A stretch of DNA of 64,000 bases from Isoetes taiwanensis (Eukaryota > Streptophyta > Lycopodiopsida > Isoetales > Isoetaceae). The position numbers were made by a program, and so were the translations under genes. The notes below the pieces were generated by a model. It was not told the DNA's origin and ran no database searches. It was given only the letters and a program-made list of their open reading frames with translations. The stretch is taken from positions 5,716,691 to 5,780,690 of the forward strand of contig JAJEKV010000049.1 of assembly GCA_021234155.1 (NCBI GenBank), read 5' to 3'. Of this stretch, positions 44,328-54,555 are shown one piece after another (the first letter of the stretch is position 1; every line of letters starts with the position of its first letter).

Positions 44328-45119
44328 CAGAAGATCTAGTAAGAGATGCGGTCTCCAGGGAAATCTATTTTCAAGTCAAATTTTTACAGTGGAAGAGCTT
44401 CAAGACTTAAATCCGATGAATCTCTGCACAATTATAATATCTGGAAATATTTCTTCTGCCGAAACCTCATTTATTTGACTTTGGCTCAGAATATCCATTA
44501 TTTCTGCACTAAACTGGCTAAGAGTCACGGGGATTTATGGTCTGCACGTTTTAATTGGATATGGCGCAATTTCTTGGCTCCCTGGCGTGTCAATGCAAAT
44601 TCCGCCACCCATTTGGCCTGAAATCGCTAGTGTTGTCTGGTTATGGGCGGATTCATCAAGACCTGTTGTGGGGTTCTCTGAATCGAGCCATGATCCTAGT
44701 AAGCTGAGTAGGGTGGTTTACGAACGGTCTATTGAGTTGCACGGAGGTGCTTGCAAAATTTAGAGCTGATAAAACAATCTAGAAGGGAAATTTATATACT
44801 GGCATAATGTTCTGTAAGGCCCCATGCCCCAGATGAATGGCCGATTTTCCGTCCCAATATCTTGTTAAACAGAGATGTCCTCTTCTGCCAGCGACCTCGG
44901 TTATGGGCTTTATTTTCAGTACACTTGAAATGGCTTGCAAAGAAGCTGAAAGAAATGGATAATCCATCAAGGTAAGGATATTCATCAAGAAAGGTAAGCA
45001 TTTCTAGTTCTTATGGCAAGCTGGTAATAGTAGGAAAAGATATGCGATGGTCACGCTATGCCCTGTATAATTCTCTATATGTTGTGTAAAGAGGGAAAGA
45101 CAATCCCAATTGCTCTGGT

Positions 45120-45427
45120 TTACTGTGCTTCAACAGTGATGGCGGCAGCTGCGTAATTAAATTTGTTGATCCTATCGATGCCCCATTTTTTTATGGTAGC
45201 TTCACGCTGCCGTTTTAAACTTTGCTGTAGATTTACATCTGTTCTGCGTGTTCTCTCTAACTCTTCCTTCAGTCTTTGATTTTCATTCCACAATCTGGTT
45301 TTTTCCGCCTCTGATGCTTCTTGGAGTTGCTTATTAGTCAATCTCATCTCTTTAAGTAGCTCCAGCTAGGAGTCACCTTTAGCTTCTGGTAGTACCTCCC
45401 TTGAGGTACCAGGCTCCATTGTTGATG
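45120..45427 (-). pseudogene. Coiled-coil protein fragment with one internal stop
   Basis: On the minus strand a frame from an ATG near 45,420 reads EPGTSREVLPEAKGDS, meets TAG at 45,366-45,368, then continues in the same frame with LTNKQLQEASEAEKTRLWNE and NQRLKEELERTRRTDVN, an obvious charged coiled coil, ending at 45,120. I do not recognise the family. It lies within the intronic insertion and may be a captured gene fragment. Confidence 0.45.
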
Positions 45428-45594
45428 AATAGGCTTTCCCTATTACTTCTAAAATTTTTCCCTGTGATACAAAGTGCTTGTGATATAGCAGACCACATTG
45501 TTGATAAATAGAAAAGGATTCAAACTGAATAGGCAATACAGAGATTAGAAACTTAGGAGAGATGTGTTTAACAGAGAGATTTGAATTAAGGATG

Positions 45595-45744
45595 GATGGA
45601 TGGAACAAGAGAAGATATTGCTATTGAGGATTGTATTTATAAAGACAACAAAATAAGGGCAGTGAAGGGGATGGATGGAACAAGAGAAGATATTGCTATT
45701 GACGATGGCATTTATAAAGACAACAAAATAAGGGCAGTGAAGGG
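45595..45744 (+). repeat. 75-bp in-frame tandem duplication
   Basis: Two head-to-tail 75-bp copies (45,595-45,669 and 45,670-45,744), differing at a few bases. In one frame each encodes a 25-residue unit beginning MDGTREDIAI. The surrounding frame is only 60 codons and unassigned. Confidence 0.85.
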
Positions 45745-47248
45745 AAGATTCCCTGATTTTCGAAGTTTTCGGAGCTGAGGTTTCTATCTTTCGTGACTAA
45801 ATGCCAATAACCAGTGCCACATTATTCAATTTGGATGCATTGAAAAACGTGTTAGGTCGTGGTCTTTGCACTTTTAACAAGCAATAATATAGCTGACCTA
45901 AAGGCTTGCCTGCTTTTAATTCAATTGATAGGACTTTGTCAAATGGAATATTAATATGATAAGTCCCTTTTTACTCTTTGTTTCAACGTGTGATTACAAA
46001 TAACAACAATATAGCTCACCTAAATGCTTGGTAAAATGAATAGAAGACCCTAGACATAGATAGGCTTTGTAAATGAATGTTTTGACTCCAAACTTAGATA
46101 CGACTCTCTAAACTGAAATATATATTTCAATATATAGGTTCTTTAGAATTATTATAATGTTTTATGTGAAGGACTCTGTAAAATAAATTTTCAATAAGGC
46201 AGTTCTTTTTTGTTCAATTCAATGGTTCTTTCACATTTGTACCTTGCCAAAGCAAAAGACGAGAAGTCTTTACTGTCATGTGCGACTGCATCTTCTTAAT
46301 ACTTATACCGAAGGCAAAAACAGAGAATTGGAGGTGGGAACTATGCACAAGCGTAGAACTAAGTATCCTGAAAGAAGACGCCTGAACTTAGATTTTGGAC
46401 CACAAGAATTTGTAAAGTAATTTGGAAGACATGCATCTAGATGATTGCATGTTAACACAATTCTTTACAGACTATGGTGACTTGGGGTTGAAATTTTCAT
46501 GTGGAATAGGACAGACCAGACAGTAGGTGAATAAAAGCCAAGACATATGCTAGAGATAATAAAAAACTTTTCGTTTCTAGGCCAAGATTTGCATCCCATG
46601 AAGAAACGATTTGCCTGGATGTGGATGACATGAAGTATTCAAATCGAGGGCACATCTTTACTTCTACAAAATGATATTTTACAGCTCAATCCACCCTAGA
46701 AAGAGCAAAAGAATCAGAGATTTTAAATCATTTACTTAACGACCTTTGGTATGCTCGTAATTTCAGTTCTTTCTCGCAATTTGAATATATGGATGCACTA
46801 GTTCTCGAAGTGAGAGCCTTCAGCGTTCACAGTGTCGTGATGATCCAACTTCCAATAGAAAGTCATGGGATAAGGAGATATAAAAAATCAAAATATAGAT
46901 ACAAATGGGAAAAAGAAAATAGAATACACTCTGCACTACAGATAGCTGATAAAGCTCAGTGATTCTGCACAATAATAAAATGTAAAAATAAAGTATTAAA
47001 ATGACATAACAAATTCTATTATGCTTGCATCATCTTTAAGATAAAATTTCTAAACATCATCAAAACACTCTTATAAATCGGAGCATGTTATGTTGGGATA
47101 GGAGGCCATATGGCATTATCGAGCAATCCCATGATCCTATCCAAGAATTGGTTTTTCAATTCTACACATGGAACATCCAGGAACGACTGCACTTCTGATT
47201 CATCTTCAAGAATACACCCATGACTTTTGCTGTAGGGTTGGATTATCT

Positions 47249-47345
47249 GCTCAACTATGATCTTGTTGAAAAAAAAAAGAGAAATGAATGTTTGCGGCGG
47301 CCAACTATGATCTTGTTGAAAAAAAGAGAAATGTTCGCGGCGGCC
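47249..47345. repeat. About 50-bp tandem duplication
   Basis: CAACTATGATCTTGTTGAAA, an A-run, GAGAAATG and GCGGCGGCC occur twice; the copies differ mainly in A-run length and a 4-base insertion. Confidence 0.85.
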
Positions 47346-47714
47346 TTGGCCATCGCGACAAATTTCTTGTTTTTAATAATTGGTTTATTTCAATAGCATG
47401 CCACTGTTGCCTCCAAGGATTTGAACTTAGTTTTTGTGACTTTATTGGGTTGAATAATGTGCATGCAGCCATATTCCCCCACACATGATCCAAATCGTAA
47501 ATGTTACGTAGCATTTGACAGGTGAGGTGAGTAACTGAATGCTTGACACTATGGGCATTGAGAGTGGCTATTTTGTCCCCAGACAATTTGGTCACATTTT
47601 CATCGAGCCCAATTTTAGGATCTTCAAATAATTCTATAAGAAGTTCAAATTTCTAGATGCATCCAGCACAAGGGACCCTGCACTGTTCAAAAGACAAGGA
47701 GCATTCCCCATCCT

Positions 47715-48070
47715 GGGCCGTTCAAGTGATCATTGCATTCCATGAAATAATATGTCTTTCGCGCATGATATGAAGAACTTTAAGTGCATCTTCTAAATTG
47801 TGCCTACATTGGCACACGCTCCCAGGATGCTCATATACACAACCAAGTTTGGCCTCATGCCACCTTCGATCATTTCTAAAACAATCTAAGACATGAAGAT
47901 ATTGCCTAGAATTAGCATATGTCAAAGGCATTACATGTCTGCTCTAAGTTCTAGCACTTGACATACATGTCAAGCAACGCGCTTCTAATGACAACATCAG
48001 GTTCAAAGTCTCTTCTACTATTTCACTATGTATCCTTGCTTTAGTGAACATGGAGAATAACTGCATAGTT
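47715..48070 (-). pseudogene. PLS-type pentatricopeptide repeat (PPR) fragment
   Basis: PPR proteins bind organelle RNA and serve in editing or splicing. On the minus strand HSEIVE, then in a shifted frame FEPDVVIRSALLDMYVKC and a stop, then NLEDALKVLHIMRERHIISW and NAMIT are the consecutive signatures of PLS repeats. Frame changes and stops show it is dead. Only about two repeats remain of a protein that usually has ten or more. It lies inside the intronic insertion in gene B, so it may be a captured host fragment. Confidence 0.8.
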
Positions 48071-49513
48071 TGTATTCGATATGTATTTGTAGTAACATTC
48101 CTTTTCTTGTACCATTTTTTGGCCAAGAGCTTCAATCATGTTATTCCATTTGAAATGGTAAAAGTCACGAATAAGTTGTATTAATCATAAGTTGAAAGCT
48201 CATGTTATATTGAGATTGTTCCCCTAAGGATAGCAGTCCTGCAAACTGTATTTTTGTGTGGTTTATTTTCCTTTGTCTGGTTTATTTTCCTACTAATGCA
48301 AGAGAGAAGGGAGAAGCTTCTTCTAAAACCATCTTTAACTTCTACATTATGTTGTTAAGGTATGTGCTAACTTATCCTTGCTGCAGGCCAAATGTATCAT
48401 TAAAGAGCTTCTAGATGAGGTCTATATAATGTCAGAATGCATGCCCAAACGCTCATTACATCATCTTCAGAATGCATGCTCAGGTTATTCTGTCATATCT
48501 TCTCCCTCTTGCTAGTAACTTTTACTTCTCCTTCCTAATTTCATAGTCATTCTTACGAATTTTAGCTATCTATACCTTCAAAAGTCTAAAATTATTAGCA
48601 TTTACATATTCTATCAAAAGTCTAAATCTATTAGCGTTTACATATTCTATCACTAAAAAAAACACCCGACATGAAACAACGAAATAGAATCTATAAAAAC
48701 ACTCTCTCAGGCCACCGAAGGGCAACCCCTCGTGCGCAGCACCTTGTTTTTGTTGTTTTTAGACAGTGCTGAATTCTGCTGCCCAGCACTTAAAGCACTT
48801 ACAGCACTTGATGTTACAGGTTATTCTGGGAGGTGGAGTCTTCAAACATTGACAGATCTGAAATAATTGAATGCCATACCTTGAAGGGAACAACAAAGAT
48901 TCACTGCATCAGGCCATGTGACAAGGAAAACTCTTTGAAGGTAGCTTATAGACCATTGTCATGCTTTTGCAACTATTGCATTCAATTCAAGTGGGATAAA
49001 TGTGTGTATGTGAGTCGAATTGGTGATTGGGAGAACAGTGAGTTGAGGTTAAAGGAACCTAGGAATACAGGTGACAACATTGAAAATGAAGAAGAGGCCG
49101 AGTTTGATATTGAGGAAGAAGAAGAGGATGAAGATGATGTAATGAGTTCCATGATAGAAGTGGGGGATAATTTTTCTTTGTAAATCTTTGAAGAAGGTAA
49201 TGAAGAAGGGGTAGATTTTATGTGCTTAGGTGCTCAAGCAAAGAATACTTTGCTAGAAAATTATAAGGATGGATGGGGGAATGTGTTTGGGGTAGAAGAA
49301 GTTATTGTCTAAGGGACTTTATTACAAACAAATTCCGGGTAGTCTAAATTTTGAGTGATGGAGGACAAACCTGAGGCTAGTGTTTATAGCCATCTTGTAA
49401 GACTGTCAAAGTTTGACATGTATCTGGATGAAGATGACTCTAACATGTATACCATGGATGAAGACACTTGCCAGCAAATCATGAGTAGTATTCCAACTAC
49501 CTCATAGAAGGTA

Positions 49514-49700
49514 ATGGATGAAGTGTAATGGATGCAAACTGCAGGATGAAAAGGTATTTTCCCTTTTTTTAGTTGTCTTTAGCATGTTCTCAATTCTCTT
49601 TGCCCACAAAGACTTAAAAGCACTTAAAGCACTTACAAAGACTTTATTCTGTGGCTTTTCCGGGAGGTAGAGTCTTCAAAATTTGATCTTGGGAGGTTAA
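49514..49700 (+). repeat. Partial duplicate of the gene B exon-intron-exon junction, short-intron form
   Basis: TAATGGATGCAAACTGCAG (as at 43,740) jumps to GATGAAAAG and GTATTTTCCC (as at 43,820-43,840), then an intron-like stretch of about 0.1 kb with TTAAAAGCACTTAAAGCAC, then TTATTCTG and GGGAGGTAGAGTCTTCAAA (as at 48,822-48,850). About 60 bp of exon are deleted. It preserves the state of the intron without the 4.9-kb insertion. Confidence 0.75.
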
Positions 49701-49851
49701 TTCCACCAATTCGATCTTTGGGAGGTTGGTGAAGGGATTGGAGGAGATTTGAACAAGAATTGTTGGCGAAGTTGACAGAATTCTTCAAGGCTGAGAGAAT
49801 TCTCTGTTTCAATTGCCCTTTGTTGTTTTCTCCCCCTATTCATTCGTCTTA

Positions 49852-50699
49852 ATGGCAAATTCTTTAAACCCGAAAATGCATTCAGAATTCTTTTAACCTA
49901 GAAGCCGCTCATCTCCGCCTTGATCTACCCGGTCTCTCCGCTTGGATCCATCTCACAGAGTCGCTTTTGTCAAGAAAAATGGCTTATTTCTCCTTTTATC
50001 CTCCTCCTTGGGATAATTTAACCAAAGACCCGGCCCGGATGGTGTGTTGCCGCCCGGATGATCGAGGAGTTCGTGTACACAGGGGTCCCCACAGGCCGAG
50101 GTATGTGATCAAGACAAATGCTACATTTGCTCGTGAATTGGATTCCCTTAAAAGGCAGTGGCCTCCTACTGCTAGGCTTTTCAAACAATACCTAGAAAGC
50201 TGCAAAAAACTTTGGACCAAAGGTTGTGACTTTGTAGAGGTAGGCAAGGCTTTTTTGTACTGACTCAAGAAATCTAGAAGTGGGTCGGGTTGCTAGTTCT
50301 TGAGAACTAGTAAAGGCAAAGGAAAAGACTTTTTTGAGAATCTTCTAGCAGATATAGATCATGTCTTGAAGGAAAGTGATAAGAGCAGTACAATTTAAGG
50401 GGCCGAAGTTGTGCCGAGAAGGAGAAAAAAAATGCGCTTGAATTTTGTCAAGCAACTTACCGGGGGCGTCTTTGTACTACTTCATAGAAAGGAACAACCC
50501 TCTCATGACTTACGCTCGGTTTGATCATTACGTAGAATGCTATTACTATCATAGAGGTCGAGCGATGCTTATGGTAATTTGATTACGCTAAATATGGCAA
50601 TCCGCAATCCCGAAAATACCTCATTGACAAGATGTTGAATGGTGGAATCGATAGCAGTGACTATAATCCACTGATTTACGTGAAGACTTCAAGTACTTA
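49852..50699 (+). pseudogene. Gene D: unrecognised rightward gene of the 13.85-kb element
   Basis: The ATG at 49,852 gives MANSLNPKMHSEFF and a stop. A frameshift there joins to LEAAHLRLDLPGLSAWIHLT and onward through FYPPPWDNLTKDPARMVCC, PHRPRYVIKTNATFARELDS and LFKQYLESCKKLWTKGCDFV, with a possible donor (GAG, GTAGGC) at about 50,239. Later pieces in changing frames read GKGKDFFENLLADIDHVLKE, FIERNNPLMTYARFDHYVEC and YAKYGNPQSRKYLIDKMLNG, ending VKTSST and a stop at 50,699. Composition is that of real protein, but I know no family. It follows gene B in the same direction and could be an accessory transposition protein. Confidence 0.5.
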
Positions 50700-50986
50700 G
50701 ACACCTACCAATTTTGAGTAGGCCATCCATCTTCATCCTTTTGTAATTTTGTCCAATTTTGTAATTTTGCGGGCTCGGAACTCTTTTAAATTCGAGCTGC
50801 GGGCTATTGTGTTATTAATGTGAAAAATTTCTCTTTTTTCAATTATCATGCACCACAAAGATTTGATTACTATTCACATTTGTTCTTGACAAAGGATTAC
50901 TTTTCAAATTAGTTCTACATATCTTGCTTTTATTCAGATTCCAAAAATTCCCAAAGACTAACATGTCCGCAAAAATTGACTTACGC

Positions 50987-51185
50987 GGGGACATTGACCA
51001 AATTTTGACCTGGTCGGTGTCATCAATATGAACAAGGTCGCGATGCAATACTTCAAATCAAATTCAATCCACATCTTCTCAACTCCTTTGAGTTCCCCGC
51101 CAAGATTAAAATCATTTGCAAAAGGTTTGGGTTGTGGTCAGAAGGAGTCTTATAGTCTAAACTATTTTTTCTTGAATTGGGAAAG
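50987..51185. repeat. About 195-bp dispersed repeat, copy 2
   Basis: Direct-orientation partner of 42,626-42,820. Both copies lie inside the 13.85-kb element, one in an intron of gene B and one after gene D. Confidence 0.75.
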
Positions 51186-51486
51186 CATAACATCCCACAC
51201 AGTTAACTTTGCAATTTCAAGAAAATACATCACGAGAACACATAATGAAAGAGAATGAAGATATATTACATTGCAAGATGGTACAAAATTCTTGTGTAGT
51301 TACAAAATGGAGGCAAATCTGCACTCTCATAGTATCTCAGACAAAATGGAGGCAATCTGCACTCACATAGTTACATGCCTCGTGTAACAAAATTGAGGCA
51401 ATTTACAAAGTTTATACCGGGATCGGGAATCTAAAAACTTCAGATGAACCAACCGGTCTCAGATCAAGACATTTCATGTGCATCAA

Positions 51487-52172
51487 CTAACCATCGAATC
51501 CGCCCTTGCAAGATGCTTTGACCCGGCGGTTTCTTATCTGCTCCAATGTCCTGCTTGAATAATTCTTCAAGAACACCCGTGGAAATCCTTGTATAACATT
51601 ACGCTCTAGTGTTATTCTTGATCTGACTAAAGTATCTTGACATGTGACACTGTCTAAGTATTGGAAGCAAATAAACATCCGAATTTTGTCGGGTTGGGCG
51701 ACAGTGAAAGTAGGCACCATGATGGAAGTAAATGGTGGGGGACAGAAATGTCTTGTAAACCTCATCATCTCGCAATAATTACATTTCTCGCCATACTCGA
51801 AAGTCAGCATATACCTTATGGAGTGGCTTCATAAAAATAGGATTAGAAGACTCCAAAGGATACTTGAAAGGCATCTCATCACGTAAACTCCGGTCCCAAA
51901 TGAATATGAATTTGTCTTTCTTAGCGGGACATAGGACATCAAGCACCTCATGAACATTAAATGCTTCATAGAGGACCAAATGGCTAAGTCATACCAAGAA
52001 GATGCTTCCCGCAAGAAAGCATGTACTCCCGGCTGAATACAACTACTTTGTTAGTTGTTGATGATTTTAATAATTGAGGGTTTATCTTTTTAGATCATCC
52101 CTCAATTGATTGCTTCTTCTAAAGGTCTTCACGAACGCCATTAAGATCTAGAATCAGCAATCTCTTTTGCCT
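51487..52172 (-). pseudogene. HAD-superfamily phosphatase of the FCP1/NIF type, intron-containing, frameshifted
   Basis: Members dephosphorylate phospho-Ser/Thr, for example on RNA polymerase II tails. On the minus strand: HAD motif I as RLLILDLNGV (about 52,135-52,165; the plant variant DLNG of DxDGT); a probable intron; PGVHAFLREASSWYDLAIWS (about 51,975-52,035), matching the RPG-x-FL...AVWSS block; FNVHEVLDVLCPAKKDKFIF, IWDRS and FKYPLESSNPIFMKPLHKVY; then LLRDDEVYKTFLSP (about 51,770), the DD-containing late HAD motif. At least two frameshifts, near 51,995 and 51,785, break it. It is leftward, inside the 13.85-kb element. A gene captured from the host is the simplest view, though it could be a regular element gene. 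Confidence 0.8.
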
Positions 52173-52432
52173 AATAACAATTGGCGGTCAAAGGAACTTG
52201 AAGCTACATTTACACTTTGTACTTGATGGACCTAACATTCACAACATTAATCAAGTGAATACACACCCAAATTCAAGTACAAATATTGAGATTAAATTAA
52301 AAAGCACAAGACACGAAGTTAATTGGGATACATTTAAGTCCTCATCACTTTGGACTACTTGGTCACTCCCTGAAGATTACAGAAGACAACTCAAATAATG
52401 AATACAATAATTTAAGAATTCAAATTAAACAA

Positions 52433-53284
52433 TCAGGAATGAATTATTCTGCTCAAGGGGATGTTGTTATTCCCCATCATGGATCCAATCATTGCTGCAA
52501 GTTTTGTACCTTTACCTTGTACAGATAGTGCTGCAGCTTGTACATTTGGTGCAGGTTCTTTTATTGGCTGCTCTTCATGAACTTCTTTTGAACTTTCAAA
52601 CCTTGCACCTGCAATATCAGCAAGGGTTGAGTTTATGTTGTCCATGACATCCTTCTCAACCTCTTCTTCATTGCCTTGCAAGTTCTGTTGCCCTGCATCA
52701 TTCCCATCATTCTTTTGACCTCTCCCTCTCAAAGGATACTTTCTAGTAACCTTGGCTTTGGTCTGAACAGCTGCTTTGGCCTTGCCACCTCCTTTCTTTT
52801 TGCTAGTCTCTTCTTTATTCAATGTCTTCTTTTCCTTCCCTGTCTTCTTCACAACCACATCAGCTTTTTCTTCTTGATCTTGCTTCTGCTTCTTCCTGGT
52901 TGGAGTGTCTAAGACATACTCAATCTCCTCATCTGAAGCAGCCTTTGTTTCTTCCTGAATTTTACTGCCAATTCTTAACTGCATTGGGGTCACCTGTCCC
53001 AGAAAATTCTCTGTTTCAATATCAGAATCATCCCTGACATGTCTCAACCTTCTTCTCTTCGTGCTAGTAGAAGGGGACTTCAATTGGTCAGATTGCACAT
53101 CTACTACATCTTCAATTGCCGACACATATTTGATCCCAAATCTGATTTCAAAACTTAATCTAGGATCAAAAGCAACCTCGCTCAATCGCAACAGAATGCT
53201 CAAGCCAAGCTCAACATAAAGGTCTTCGTGAACTAGGCATTCACATTTCAAACATTTGCCTTCCTTTAACAAAGGCGAAGACAC
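52433..53284 (-). CDS. Gene F, 3' part: Lys-rich protein with nuclear-localisation-like clusters
   Basis: A single open frame of 283 codons. The N-terminal part has LKCECLVHEDLYVELGLSIL and a hydrophobic stretch RLSFEIRFGIKYVSAIEDVV; the middle is KRRRLRHVRDDSDIETENF; then long Lys/Glu-rich runs (TRKKQKQDQEEKADVVVKK, KKGGGKAKAAVQTKAKVTRK) with several bipartite NLS-like clusters; the end is KLAAMIGSMMGNNNIPLSR. No family is recognised. It is probably the last exon of the gene that starts at about 54,318, because the strand and amino-acid style match, but the joining exons are uncertain. A DNA-binding accessory role is possible. Confidence 0.5.
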   Translation of the reverse strand: MSSPLLKEGKCLKCECLVHEDLYVELGLSILLRLSEVAFDPRLSFEIRFGIKYVSAIEDVVDVQSDQLKSPSTSTKRRRLRHVRDDSDIETENFLGQVTPMQLRIGSKIQEETKAASDEEIEYVLDTPTRKKQKQDQEEKADVVVKKTGKEKKTLNKEETSKKKGGGKAKAAVQTKAKVTRKYPLRGRGQKNDGNDAGQQNLQGNEEEVEKDVMDNINSTLADIAGARFESSKEVHEEQPIKEPAPNVQAAALSVQGKGTKLAAMIGSMMGNNNIPLSRIIHS

Positions 53285-53739
53285 ATCACATGATATTCAT
53301 GTGAGCAATCAAGAATTAAAGAAAGCTTGTACTTATCAGAAATCCCAAACCACAAGCATTACAAAAATTTTGTAAAAACACGGAAGATTTCTCTTGATGG
53401 TGTTGATGCGAGAAAGTTGAATTCGTGATGTCTCCTAGACTGCAAGGTTTTTGCATATTCCTTGGCTGCCTTGATGTCACCATCCGGTTGAATTAATTAC
53501 GCCTCCAAATTTCCCTTCTTCAAAATCAGATCCGATCTCCGTGTCTCAGTGCATAATGACTCCATGGACTCTGCAAAGATACTCCTCAAACATTAACTTT
53601 CTCTCCAACTCCTTTATTTCATGTTCTACTTCCTGTCATGAATGTGCCCCTCTTTTCAACAAGCAAAGATTTCAATTGTTCCATCTTTGTGTCTTTTTTT
53701 GGTTAGCCTTTTAAAAATTTTGTCATTTGACTTTTTCTT

Positions 53740-54318
53740 TTGCCGGGCTAACAACTATATCCCCGCATTTCTTTTTCCATCCGAGTTTTCTTGATCATAA
53801 GTTTTTCCAGTTCTCTGTCACTATCTGCAGATTCGGGTTTCAAGTTTGTCCGATCAAGTTTACTACTTGCTACCTCTTTTGCTCGGCCGAGGCTTTGAAT
53901 CAATTTCTTGTTTCTCTTTAAAACCTCGACCTCTCGGCCTGCTATGCCTGTAAACCATAACCTGTGCACCATATGCAGCCCAATTGATTTGATGGCCTTC
54001 AGGATCTTCAAGACCTTCTTGGCAATTTTCCCAAGCAAATGCAAGGGCAAATTGCTTCCTAACTTCATTGTTTGAAACCCCATCTGGATAAAGAATCCTT
54101 AACAAACTGTCCAATTTGGCCTTCGGATGTGGGTGAATAGCGAACTTTAGTGCCACCTTGACTTGGAATTGAGGGGTTCTTGCCAAACTGATTCCCACTG
54201 TTCTTGTGTAACATTATTTGCCAGCCAATTGAATCTGCTCTGAGGCTGCAAACCATGGTTTGAAAGGCCGTGTATCCTTTCGAAATCATCAGCTGTAACT
54301 GCCTCCTCTACCATTGTA
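53740..54318 (-). pseudogene. Gene F, 5' part: first gene inside the right TIR, frameshifted
   Basis: From the ATG at about 54,318: VEEAVTADDFERIHGLSNHG, FNWLANNVTQEQWESVWQE, then after a frameshift PQFQVKVALKFAIHPHPKAK, LLRILYPDGVSNNEVRKQFA and FAWENCQEGLEDPEGHQINW. In another frame come SSKLDRTNLKPESADSDREL and EKLMIKKTRMEKEMRG, a coiled coil. No domain is recognised. It starts about 210 bp inside the right end of the element and reads inward, as gene B does from the left. Confidence 0.45.
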
Positions 54319-54525
54319 ATCGATTCACGAATGTAAGTTCCGGATAATTGATCTATGATGTGAGCGGGAGAAAAACAGAGCAAAAGAAACACAAATTGGG
54401 ATCAAAAAAAAAGGAAGGTGCCTGGAAGCTAGGTGCGCGCGGGAACCGAGGTCGAGATTGTGGGAGGTATAACTACGGGTTGCTAAGTGCTTGGAAGTGC
54501 TTTAGGTGCTAAGTGCTTTCGCGTT

Positions 54526-54555
54526 TTTTTGGGTAGCATTACCATATTTACACCC
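54526..54555 (-). repeat. Right terminal inverted repeat of the 13.85-kb element
   Basis: Exact reverse complement of 40,706-40,735. Inside it, 54,481-54,519 holds the AAGTGCTT cluster. TAAA follows at 54,556. Confidence 0.95.

Larger units (their letters stand above)
43845..48728. mobile_element. Roughly 4.9-kb insertion in the last intron of gene B
   Basis: The intron runs 43,830-48,819. Just inside its left end is GGGTTGCCCCTAAGGGGGC (43,845) and near its right end GCCACCGAAGGGCAACCC (48,711-48,728), an imperfect inverted pair sharing GGGTTGCCC. The left end is also a hairpin by itself (GGGTTGCCCC with GGGGGCAAACCC). A duplicated copy of the junction at 49,514-49,700 has an intron of only about 0.1 kb, which supports insertion here. 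The exact borders and target duplication are uncertain within about 20 bp. The insert holds a PPR fragment, a coiled-coil pseudogene and local duplications, but no recognised transposase. Confidence 0.6.
41035..49183 (+). pseudogene. Gene B: SDGC/HGKG-type transposase-like protein, multi-exon, frameshifted
   Basis: Likely transposase of the surrounding element (inferred). Start chosen at the ATG at 41,035 (MADNSLAILNP). Parts: basic N-terminus KRKRESRKRLKLKEKENI; HTMISNVRETMQ to VRKHLNDKGEKIDHPIHPLE, donor at 41,790; from 41,867 YLGFKKEHPDMKMSARSFRK and a Cys cluster KCKCKVCGPVEIC, donor at 42,238; from about 43,120 FAIDFAENY, SPHWHTDQVSILVHITYRRM, a Lys/Glu-rich insert, HFYISDDKTHD, FWSDGCSSQFKSSRPFHF and SHGKGEHDGAGAVIKR, donor at 43,829; the last exon, 48,820-49,183, carries NIDRSEIIECHTLKG, SCFCNYCIQFKWDKC and an acidic tail. 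Frameshifts near 41,400, 42,000 and 43,240 disable this copy. The 43,829/48,820 junction keeps frame. Confidence 0.75.
40706..54555. mobile_element. 13,850-bp DNA transposon with perfect 30-bp TIRs
   Basis: Position 40,706 opens with GGGTGTAAATATGGTAATGC, TACCC and AAAAA; the exact reverse complement ends at 54,555. TAAA sits directly outside both ends (40,702-40,705 and 54,556-54,559), a likely 4-bp target duplication. Inside each TIR are clustered AAGTGCTT-type repeats, including the same 16-mer AAGTGCTTTAGGTGCT at 40,758 and 54,495. The cargo is gene B and gene D rightward, and an FCP1-like phosphatase and a Lys-rich coiled-coil gene leftward. TIRs starting GGG with a short T/A target duplication recall PIF/Harbinger or an unclassified group, but no Harbinger transposase was seen. 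Confidence 0.85.

Noticed and set aside
45596-45778. 60-codon gene with two 25-residue repeats
   Set aside because: The 75-bp tandem duplication explains it; an in-frame period of 75 is expected one time in three and no wider gene is visible.
40706-54555. Maverick/Polinton-type giant element
   Set aside because: The TIRs are short (30 bp), the apparent target duplication is 4 bp rather than 6, and no DNA polymerase B, retroviral-type integrase, ATPase or capsid gene was seen.
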